From Fretibacterium sp. (GTDB lineage Bacteria; Synergistota; Synergistia; Synergistales; Aminobacteriaceae): DNA of 6,310 nt. The stretch covers positions 1-6,310 of the forward strand of contig JAEEGY010000279.1 in the NCBI GenBank assembly GCA_016280565.1, read 5' to 3'. This document shows positions 1-5,493 of this stretch, piece after piece. Every line of letters starts with the position of its first letter. Position 1 is the stretch's first letter. The translations under genes and the position numbers were made by a program. The notes under the pieces are model-generated. The model was not told where the DNA came from and did not search any database. It saw only the letters and a list, made by a program, of their open reading frames with translations.

Positions 1-2
1 CC

Positions 3-860
3 AGCTTTCGCGGCGATCTGAGAAATGAACTGGGGACGCTTTGGAACACAACCGTGGGGACAGTCCTGACGTGCTTCGCGATCGTTGCGCTGATCATGCC
101 CTACCGCTTCTCCTCTGGTGGTGTAACGGGCATCGCCCTCCTGACCAACTACCTGTGGGGGATCTCCCCCGCGTGGGTGCTCTCGGTGGGCAACGCGCTC
201 CTGCTGATCTGGGGCTGGCGTTATCTTTCCCTGCGCTTTGCTCTGTGGACACTCTACGTGTCGGGCCTCACAAGCCTGGTGATTCCTCTCCTTGAACTGA
301 TCCCCTACCCGACCATCAGCGAGCCCATGCTGGCCGCGCTCCTGGCCGGTGTGGTGGGGGGAGTCGGCTATGGAATGCTGTTCCGCGTCGACGCCAGCTC
401 CGGCGGCATGGACGTTGTGGCCATGGCCGCGAAGAAACGATGGGGTGTGGATGTCGGCATCATGTCGCTCTATCTCAACATCTTCATTCACATCGCCTCT
501 ATCGCCATCGTCTCGCTGGAGCAGGTGTTGTTCGGTGTGATGCTGCTCTACGTCGAGAGCCTGACGGTCGATGGCGTGGTGCGATCCTTCAACCGGCGCA
601 CCCAGGCCCTGGTCATCAGTGTCCGCGCTTCAGAGGTGGCCGGTTTTATCCTGTCCGAGCTGGGGCACACCGCAACCCTCATCCCTGCGCGGGGCGCTTA
701 TCGCGGAACGCCCATTGATTTGTTGCTGGTGGTGCTGCCCCGGCGTCAGGTCCCCTCCCTGAAGAGGCACATCGCCACTCTCGACCCAGCCGCCTTCGTG
801 ATCTTCTCCGACGTGTCCGAGGTGGTTGGAGAGGGGTTTAAGAGCTGGATCCGGGCGTAA
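3..860 (+). CDS. YitT family membrane protein, 5' end outside window
   Basis: The reading frame is open to the left edge, giving 285 visible residues. A GTG at 54 would cut through the first membrane span (about residues 14-33), so the true start is probably upstream of the window. The remaining hydrophobic spans lie near 55-72, 79-100, 108-128, 151-172 and 174-188. Two related motifs, FSSGGVTGIA (36-45) and ASSGGMDVVA (131-140), mark the two half-repeats of the YitT membrane domain (DUF161). From about 197 to 282 follows a soluble DUF2179 domain with the characteristic ending DPAAFVIFSDVSEVVGEGF. This spans-then-DUF2179 order is standard for the family. The physiological role of YitT proteins is largely unknown; a transport or small-molecule sensing role is only a guess. 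No hairpin terminator follows the stop. The family call is confident, the function is not. Confidence 0.9.
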   Translation, partial: SFRGDLRNELGTLWNTTVGTVLTCFAIVALIMPYRFSSGGVTGIALLTNYLWGISPAWVLSVGNALLLIWGWRYLSLRFALWTLYVSGLTSLVIPLLELIPYPTISEPMLAALLAGVVGGVGYGMLFRVDASSGGMDVVAMAAKKRWGVDVGIMSLYLNIFIHIASIAIVSLEQVLFGVMLLYVESLTVDGVVRSFNRRTQALVISVRASEVAGFILSELGHTATLIPARGAYRGTPIDLLLVVLPRRQVPSLKRHIATLDPAAFVIFSDVSEVVGEGFKSWIRA

Positions 861-877
861 TGGGCCCAATTTTGAGG

Positions 878-883
878 TATAAT
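878..883 (+). promoter_or_regulatory. Candidate -10 element for the 926-4042 operon
   Basis: A perfect TATAAT lies in the 65-base gap after the YitT gene, in locally AT-rich sequence. No good -35 hexamer is found 16-18 bases upstream, and the TGn extension is absent. An 8-base palindrome TGGGCCCA (861-868) lies where an operator could overlap the promoter. Initiation near 890 would leave a leader of about 35 bases. The call rests on hexamer match and position only. Confidence 0.4.
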
Positions 884-925
884 TTTCTTTGAAGTTGGGT
901 AAAGTGAGGCAGGGAATTATAGAAT

Positions 926-3019
926 ATGATGAGACATCACTTGAAAATCTTAATGCTATTGGCGGCCGGGATTGCTCTGTTCTGCGCCGTGCCCGAAACC
1001 TGGGCTGCCCCCGCCGCGGAGGGCGAGGCAGGCTTACAGCTTGAGGGATTAGTGAGGACGGAGGAAGAGAGGAACGCCGACCTGCAAAGGGCATTTTCCG
1101 AGGTCTCCTGCGACATAAGCGAGGAGGATCAGGTCCGTCTCAAGCGGGGTCTCCGCATCTCAAAGGCCAATTTCCTCCGGCTCTACCAGGAGCACTGGCG
1201 AGCGGAGAACATGGCCAGAAAACTTGAACGGACCGTAAACGAGGCCTTTGAGGAGCAGACCCAGGACCTCATGACCGGCACCGCCGCTATCCAGATGGCC
1301 ACCAACGAGGAGCTCATCGAGAACATCCAGAACGCCATCAACTTCAAGTTCTCCCCCACCCAGGAGGCTTTTCTCGCCGACATCGAGGCGGAGTTTGGCC
1401 TCACGCTCCAGAAGGAGGTCCGAAACTTCTTCAACGAGGTGAGCGCCTACCTGCTGGCCAACGCGCGGAACCCCATGGTCCGCGCGGGGGTCCGGGAGCT
1501 GCACAGCCGCGTCGTCCAGGACAACGAACAGGCCATTATGAAGCTCGTCCATGGAAGCCTGAGGGACAAATACCCGGACCTGCTGATGGAGACCGGCATC
1601 GGGGGCGGATTCAAGGCCGCTCTGGGCGTCGGCCTCCTGACGTATTATGTAAAAAAGAAACTGGCGGCCCACGCGGCCCGGAGCGTTGGCAAAAAGATCG
1701 CCAAACACTCACTGGGAAAGATCGTGGGCATGGGCATCCCCATCATTGGATGGGGCCTGATGGCCTGGAGCCTCTATGACTTCTACTCCCTTTCCGAGGA
1801 AGCGAAGGCCGAGGCGCGCCAGCAGCTCAACACCATGAACCAGGCCATGTACTACGAGCAGGTCCCGGAGGTCTACTGGGACAAAATGGAGCCCTTTGTC
1901 CTGGACAACTACCTCGCCGCACTGACCCGAATACAGGAGATGGGCGAACAGGCTGAAAAGCTCGCCAAGGACCCACGGATCGCCGCCCTCAGCGAGGGAC
2001 TCAGCGACGTTGCCCGTCTGGTGTTCTCCGAGCGGATGGCCAACGCCGTCACCAGCATTGGCGTGAAGGATGGCGCCCCCCTCCCCTTCCTGTCCAATGA
2101 GCGGGACTACGATGAGCTGCTCACCCAATTTGGGCCACTCATCCGCGATGCCTCGCCGGACCGGTTCGAATGGTTCGTGGATATGCTTCGCTGGAACAGC
2201 CTCGCCCAGATCCGGACCTGGTTTGGCCTTGCGGGCGAGGACGAATATTTTGAAATTTACGCCTCGTTCCCCCGGGATATCCTGGCGCAGTTCCCCCCGA
2301 CGGAGGAGTCGCTGCAGACCCTCTCCTGGATGGCACGCAACCTCACGCTGAGCGCGCGGAAACTGGCCTGCACCCTTCCTCCCTCCGAGCTTCGCTGGGT
2401 GATGGAGGAGCTCCCCCCCCGCTTTGTGCCCCAGCTTTTTGGGGAGGGACATGACATTTCAGCCATACGTCTGGAAATCGCCCGTCTGGCAGAGATCTCG
2501 GACCGCGAAGCCCGCGAACCCTGGCAGGGAACCTGGGAATACCGTTGGTCGCGGTACGGTTTCTACGTCATCGCCGCCATCGTGGCCCTCATCGCCGCAG
2601 CGCTGCTCCGTCCTCTGGTGAGTCTTGTGCGGCTGTTCTCGGAAAGGAAGGAGCGGAAGGGACAAGAAAAAGAAGCTGTCGAAAAGGCCGTAACGCCGCC
2701 GCCTGTCGTCATCAACTTCCCTCAGGTCCTGCCAGGGGGATTCCCGGCGGGACCCTCCGCCTATACCGTCAAGCTGAAAGTGTCGGCGGCGCTGGCCCCG
2801 GAGCTCAGCACCATCAGCTGGAACATGACCCAGACTGTGCAGCCCTGTGATGAGGAGAGCGGCGCGCGTATCCTCTCCGTTCAAATGGAGAATCTGGACG
2901 GGATTGCCCGCTGGGCGGCCCGCCACGCGGAGGATATCGAAGTGCTTCAGCCCGAGGAACTGCGCACGGCTGTGGCCAGGCTTCGGACAGAAGAGACAGA
3001 GGAGGGGAACCCGGCATGA
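926..3019 (+). CDS. Exported/membrane protein with cytoplasmic C-terminal WCX-like domain
   Basis: I recognise no family for the full 697 residues. The start is ATG 926 (a second ATG follows at once), about 11 bases after a GAGGCAGGG ribosome-binding site. Residues 1 to about 28 form a Sec signal peptide (basic RHHLK, hydrophobic core, AxA-type cleavage region); Cys20 follows Phe, so it is no clear lipobox. Residues 30-222 are charged and helical. Residues 224-289 form a Gly-rich hydrophobic hairpin around a Lys/Arg/His-rich loop (243-265). Residues 290-540 are again helical and Trp-rich. A strong span lies at 544-566, followed by RKERK and a Pro-rich linker (590-611). Basic flanks predict N-terminus out, loop in, 290-540 out, C-terminus in. 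Residues 612-688 resemble the WCX domain that follows WYL domains: a VKLKVS-type strand, NLDGIARWAARH, then IEVLQPEELR. No WYL or helix-turn-helix precedes it. The gene overlaps the next by 4 bp. Function is unknown; envelope sensing is inference. Confidence 0.85.
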   Translation: MMRHHLKILMLLAAGIALFCAVPETWAAPAAEGEAGLQLEGLVRTEEERNADLQRAFSEVSCDISEEDQVRLKRGLRISKANFLRLYQEHWRAENMARKLERTVNEAFEEQTQDLMTGTAAIQMATNEELIENIQNAINFKFSPTQEAFLADIEAEFGLTLQKEVRNFFNEVSAYLLANARNPMVRAGVRELHSRVVQDNEQAIMKLVHGSLRDKYPDLLMETGIGGGFKAALGVGLLTYYVKKKLAAHAARSVGKKIAKHSLGKIVGMGIPIIGWGLMAWSLYDFYSLSEEAKAEARQQLNTMNQAMYYEQVPEVYWDKMEPFVLDNYLAALTRIQEMGEQAEKLAKDPRIAALSEGLSDVARLVFSERMANAVTSIGVKDGAPLPFLSNERDYDELLTQFGPLIRDASPDRFEWFVDMLRWNSLAQIRTWFGLAGEDEYFEIYASFPRDILAQFPPTEESLQTLSWMARNLTLSARKLACTLPPSELRWVMEELPPRFVPQLFGEGHDISAIRLEIARLAEISDREAREPWQGTWEYRWSRYGFYVIAAIVALIAAALLRPLVSLVRLFSERKERKGQEKEAVEKAVTPPPVVINFPQVLPGGFPAGPSAYTVKLKVSAALAPELSTISWNMTQTVQPCDEESGARILSVQMENLDGIARWAARHAEDIEVLQPEELRTAVARLRTEETEEGNPA

Positions 3020-3333
3020 GCCTCATGATCTCGACTGGGGCCTTCCCCCCCTCCGGGACGCAGGAACTGGGCTTCGTTTACGGGACCAGCTGCCTCAGCC
3101 GGAACTTTGCGCGGGACATGACCGCGACAATGCGCAACGCGACGGTGGGCGGCGAACTGAAGACCTACTCGGACATGATGAGCGAGGGGGTTGAGCTGGC
3201 GAAGGACCGGATGCTGGAGATGGCGGAAACGCTGGGAGCCGATGGGGTCTACGCCGTGCACATCGCCACGCCCGAGGTCGCCGGCGGCGCGGCAGAGGTC
3301 ATCATGTACGGCACCGCCTTCAGGAAAATATAG
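3016..3333 (+). CDS. YbjQ/DUF74 family protein (putative heavy-metal-binding domain)
   Basis: This 105-residue soluble protein has no signal peptide or membrane span. Family hallmarks are visible: the GTSCLSRNFARD segment (23-34), the VGGELKTYSDMM segment (44-55) equivalent to the VGGRS-Y region of YbjQ, a helix of regularly spaced acidic and alanine residues, LGADGVYAVHI (73-83), and a closing YGTA (98-101). Length is normal for the family. Known YbjQ structures form pentameric rings. The name 'heavy-metal-binding' is historical and poorly tested, and I see no Cys/His cluster supporting metal binding here (one Cys, one His). The ATG overlaps the upstream stop as ATGA, and a GAGGGGAA ribosome site (3001-3008) lies inside the upstream gene, so the two products are likely translationally coupled and may act together. 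Confidence 0.85.
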   Translation: MSLMISTGAFPPSGTQELGFVYGTSCLSRNFARDMTATMRNATVGGELKTYSDMMSEGVELAKDRMLEMAETLGADGVYAVHIATPEVAGGAAEVIMYGTAFRKI

Positions 3334-3373
3334 CCCCATAAACCATGAGGATACAGTTAAAGGAGCGCGGCCA

Positions 3374-4042
3374 ATGATTACCCTCATTCTGGCGGACGAT
3401 CATAAACTTTTTCGGGAGGGGCTGCGTAAGGTCCTGGAGTCTGAGGAGGGCCTCAGAGTGTTGGGAGAGGCGGCCAATGGAGAGGAAGCCCTTGGGCTTG
3501 TCCGCCGCTATCATCCCGACATTCTGCTCTTTGACATCCGGATGCCCGGGATGGACGGCCTGCAGCTCATCAAAAAAATGGGAGAAATGGGCCTGAAGAT
3601 CGCCTCCATTGCCGTCAGCGGGTACGATGATGAAAACTACCTGACAGGGTTGTCCGCGGAGGGCGTTCGCGGTTTTGTGCTCAAATCCTCGGGTAGTGCG
3701 GAGCTGCTTGCGGCCATTCACGCCGTCCACCGGGGAGGGTCTTACGCCGACCCCGGCGTTGCCGGAATGATGATGTCCCATTTCTCAAAACACAGGGATG
3801 CAGATAACTTGATTGATCGACTGTCCCCGCAGGAAAAAGTCATCCTCTATTGGATCTCGCAGGGGTACAGCAATCAGGAGGTGGCAAAACGGGCGGTCCT
3901 CTCGGAGAAGACGGTGAAGAACCACGTCAGCCACCTGCTGAAGAAGCTGGAGCTGAGGGACAGGACCCAGGCGGCCATCATGGCCTGGCGGATGGGGTTT
4001 GCTCAAACGGGACCGGAGGGAAAAAAATCGGAGACGGTGTAA
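3374..4042 (+). CDS. NarL/LuxR-family two-component response regulator
   Basis: This 222-residue transcription factor starts at ATG 3374, with AAGGAG ending 8 bases upstream. The frame is open further back (to a GTG at 3191), but that would overlap the YbjQ gene and add nothing recognisable. The N-terminal receiver domain (1-118) has the acidic pair Asp8/Asp9, phospho-acceptor Asp54 in FDIRMPGMDG, Ser82 at the switch position and Lys104, so it looks phosphorylation-competent. The C-terminal helix-turn-helix (about 148-208) has the LuxR-type LSPQEKVILYWISQGYSNQEVA start and a recognition-helix region SEKTVKNHVSHLLKKL. No histidine kinase is encoded in the window, so its partner is elsewhere or outside the edges. 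It lies 40 bases after the YbjQ stop with no promoter or terminator between, so it is probably the last gene of that operon. Targets are unknown. Confidence 0.93.
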   Translation: MITLILADDHKLFREGLRKVLESEEGLRVLGEAANGEEALGLVRRYHPDILLFDIRMPGMDGLQLIKKMGEMGLKIASIAVSGYDDENYLTGLSAEGVRGFVLKSSGSAELLAAIHAVHRGGSYADPGVAGMMMSHFSKHRDADNLIDRLSPQEKVILYWISQGYSNQEVAKRAVLSEKTVKNHVSHLLKKLELRDRTQAAIMAWRMGFAQTGPEGKKSETV

Positions 4043-4060
4043 CGCACGTATCCATCTCTG

Positions 4061-4069
4061 TGTTATAAT
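4061..4069 (+). promoter_or_regulatory. Extended -10 promoter for the ferredoxin gene
   Basis: The sequence TGTTATAAT is a perfect extended -10 element (TGn plus TATAAT), placed 18 bases after the response regulator stop. No convincing -35 is seen at 16-18 bases, which is common for extended -10 promoters. Transcription would begin near 4076 and give a leader of about 75 bases. Since no terminator separates the regulator from this point, readthrough from the upstream operon is also possible. Confidence 0.6.
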
Positions 4070-4092
4070 AGGAATAGCAGAACTTTTGAGGA

Positions 4093-4128
4093 GTTTTGCC
4101 GCCCGAAAGGGCAAAACAATCGGCAGAG
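4093..4128 (+). promoter_or_regulatory. Structured leader of the ferredoxin mRNA with alternative hairpins
   Basis: Between promoter and ribosome site, GTTTTGCC (4093-4100) pairs perfectly with GGCAAAAC (4110-4117); an inner alternative is GCCC-GAAA-GGGC (4101-4112) with a GNRA-type loop. A competing pairing joins TTTTGCCG (4094-4101) with CGGCAGAG (4121-4128, two G-U pairs), and T6 follows at 4131-4136. It could be a 5' mRNA stabiliser or an attenuator. The pairings are visible; the role is inferred, and no thermodynamic calculation was made. Confidence 0.4.
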
Positions 4129-4149
4129 ACTTTTTTAGGAGGTTTTCTA

Positions 4150-4323
4150 ATGGCAAAGGCAAACGTGAACCGTGATGTGTGTGTTGGCTGTGAGTCTTGC
4201 GTGGGGACATGCCCCGTGTCGGCCATTTCGATGGATGGCGGCAAGGCCAAGGTAGACGAGGGGACCTGCGTGGAGTGCGGCAGCTGCGTCTCCACCTGCC
4301 CGGTGAGCGCGATCTCTCAGTAA
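4150..4323 (+). CDS. 2[4Fe-4S] ferredoxin, clostridial type
   Basis: This 57-residue electron carrier has two complete CxxCxxCxxxCP motifs: Cys11, 14, 17, 21 and Cys40, 43, 46, 50, each followed by PVSAIS. The halves are obvious internal repeats, and the length (about 55-60) is typical of small bacterial ferredoxins. It is expected to be cytoplasmic, shuttling low-potential electrons between enzymes such as 2-oxoacid:ferredoxin oxidoreductases and hydrogenases in an anaerobe; the actual partners cannot be seen here. ATG 4150 is chosen over an in-frame TTG at 4096, because a consensus TAGGAGG lies 7 bases before the ATG and the family motif normally begins about ten residues from the start. 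The gene has its own promoter, a structured leader and a strong terminator, so it is probably a highly expressed single-gene transcript. Confidence 0.96.
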   Translation: MAKANVNRDVCVGCESCVGTCPVSAISMDGGKAKVDEGTCVECGSCVSTCPVSAISQ

Positions 4324-4338
4324 TTCCTTTTCAATTTT

Positions 4339-4376
4339 GACGGCGGGGAGGAAAACTCTCCGCCGTTTTTTATTTT
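4339..4376 (+). terminator. Intrinsic terminator after the ferredoxin gene
   Basis: CGGCGGGGAG (4341-4350) pairs with CTCTCCGCCG (4356-4365) over 10 positions with one G-U, closing a GAAAA loop. A-T and G-T pairs can extend the base. The stem is followed by T6, one A and TTTT (4366-4376). This is a textbook Rho-independent terminator, 16 bases after the ferredoxin stop. Confidence 0.93.
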
Positions 4377-4386
4377 CCCAATCTTG

Positions 4387-4395
4387 TGATAAAAT
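4387..4395 (+). promoter_or_regulatory. Extended -10 promoter for the SprA-related gene
   Basis: TGATAAAAT reads as TGn followed by TAAAAT (5 of 6 consensus). It lies directly downstream of the ferredoxin terminator and 52 bases before the next start codon. The -35 position falls in the terminator T-run and is weak. It is the second extended -10 element without a clear -35 in this window. Confidence 0.5.
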
Positions 4396-4446
4396 ATAGA
4401 GGGTAAATTGGAATGGTTTTTTTGTTCGCACAGGGAGGTGAACACG

Positions 4447-5433
4447 ATGCAGGTTACTTCGATGTTATCGGCTGGATATCTGGAACCCAGTGTCCAGTTG
4501 AGGGGACGGCAGCAAAAGGCACAGCAGGCGGAGAAGGAGGCTACCTCCCTTCGCGCTCCGGTTGCCGGGTCCCCTTCCATTTCCCAGCAGGGAGAAGTGG
4601 CCGCGCTTTCCCGGCAAGAGGCGGACGTTCTGGCTCAGGAGCAGAGTCTGCGGGCAAAAACTGGCTATAATGCGGAGGTCAGTACGGTCTACAGCTACAC
4701 CCTGGGGCCTGACGGGCGACGCTACATCACGGGTGCTTCCGTGACCATGAAGGGGAGCGAGGAGGATCTGAACCGTGTAGGCGGCGGCATCACCACAAAG
4801 GAGATGCAGGCTGAGGAGCAAAAAGCCAATCAGGAGAAAGTTTCCCCCACGGAAGACAAGTCCGGCTCCCGAAGTCCCGACAGCGCAGATAAGGGAAAGA
4901 ACAACTCGGGCAACAGTGAATTGTCCGAGGATCAGGAGGCTCAGGTCCGCGAACTGAAGCAGGCCCAGCGCGAGGTCGTTGCCCATGAGGCGGCACACCA
5001 GGCCGCGGCGGGTGCGTTTGGCGGTGGTGTGAGCTACTCCTACACCCAGGGGCCGGACGGCAAGAGCTACATCACGGGCGGAGAGGTCCCTATCCAGCTT
5101 AAACCGGGGTCCACCCCGGAGGAGACGCTGCGCAATATGCAGCAGGTCCAGCGGGCCGCCTTGGCCCCGGCAGACCCATCCGGCCAGGACCGTAGGGTAG
5201 CAGCCAAGGCAGCGGCGATGGCAGCTCAGGCTCAGCAGGAAATCGCGGCGAAGCGCGGTTCCTCTGATGAATCCGACGACAGAGAGGGCGTCACAGTGGC
5301 CGCTCAGGGAACGCCGGTTGTGGATGCGCAGAAACAGCAGAAGGAAGACCCCGCAAAGAACGGTGTAGCCTCCGTCGTGGCCTCTATTCGGGAAGCTCAG
5401 ATCCAGGCGCAGCTTTTGTCTGCAGCCGCTTAA
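4447..5433 (+). CDS. SprA-related putative zinc metalloprotease-like protein with a duplicated domain
   Basis: The ATG at 4447 is chosen because AGGGAGGTG (4432-4440) lies at ideal spacing; an in-frame TTG at 4408 lacks a site. The 328-residue product has no signal peptide or membrane span. Residues 160-267 match the SprA-related / 'putative metalloprotease CJM1_0395' family: LSEDQEAQVRELK, REVVAHEAAH, YSYTQGPDGKSYITGGEVPI, then AALAPADPSGQDRRVAAKAA. His180-Glu181-x-x-His184 is a zinc-type HExxH, and Glu213 in GGEV is a plausible third ligand. Proteolysis has not, to my knowledge, been well established for this family. Residues 57-101 form a second, degenerate copy (VYSYTLGPDGRRYITG) in which HEAAH reads QEQSL and the GGEV glutamate position is Ser. 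The flanks, rich in Gln, Glu, Lys, Ser and Ala (102-160 and 268-328), look disordered. The gene appears monocistronic, bounded by terminators on both sides. Confidence 0.88.
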   Translation: MQVTSMLSAGYLEPSVQLRGRQQKAQQAEKEATSLRAPVAGSPSISQQGEVAALSRQEADVLAQEQSLRAKTGYNAEVSTVYSYTLGPDGRRYITGASVTMKGSEEDLNRVGGGITTKEMQAEEQKANQEKVSPTEDKSGSRSPDSADKGKNNSGNSELSEDQEAQVRELKQAQREVVAHEAAHQAAAGAFGGGVSYSYTQGPDGKSYITGGEVPIQLKPGSTPEETLRNMQQVQRAALAPADPSGQDRRVAAKAAAMAAQAQQEIAAKRGSSDESDDREGVTVAAQGTPVVDAQKQQKEDPAKNGVASVVASIREAQIQAQLLSAAA

Positions 5434-5460
5434 GAAGCGCCGCATAAAAGGAAAAGAGAA

Positions 5461-5493
5461 CAGGGGGGAAGATATCTTCCCCCCTGCTTTTTT
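5461..5493. terminator. Convergent, probably bidirectional terminator on a 26-bp perfect palindrome
   Basis: CAGGGGGGAAGAT is followed directly by its exact reverse complement (5461-5486). T6 follows at 5488-5493 on the + strand. On the - strand the hairpin is followed by a pyrimidine-rich tract (complement of 5443-5460, with TTTT runs) that could support termination of the oxidoreductase gene, whose stop codon is at 5492-5494. Flanking GCATAAAA (5442-5449) and TTTTATGC (5490-5497) add an outer complementary arm pair. + strand termination is very likely; - strand termination is probable. Confidence 0.88.

Noticed and set aside
861..868. Palindrome TGGGCCCA after the YitT gene, considered as a terminator
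   Set aside because: It is 8 bases with no room for a loop and only a short T-run after it. At most it is an operator-like site.
895..923. TTGGGT and TATAGA at 17-base spacing as a second promoter before the large gene
   Set aside because: It would start transcription at or inside the start codon and remove the ribosome-binding site. The upstream TATAAT fits better.
983..987. Cys20 in the signal peptide of the large protein as a lipoprotein attachment site
   Set aside because: The residue before the Cys is Phe rather than Gly, Ala or Ser, and a better AxA-type cleavage region lies downstream.
1709..2452. A 247-codon open frame on the - strand within the large envelope gene
   Set aside because: It is antisense to a gene with coherent signal peptide, span and domain structure. 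It has low-complexity composition and no supporting start signals.
3345..3377. A 10-codon ORF between the YbjQ and regulator genes, ending in an ATGA overlap with the regulator start
   Set aside because: No ribosome site at a suitable distance precedes it, and the regulator has its own good AAGGAG. The overlap is probably chance, though coupling cannot be excluded.
4096..4149. An upstream TTG start that would lengthen the ferredoxin by 18 residues
   Set aside because: The only nearby purine block ends 2 bases before the TTG, too close to work, while ATG 4150 has a consensus site and gives the normal family length.
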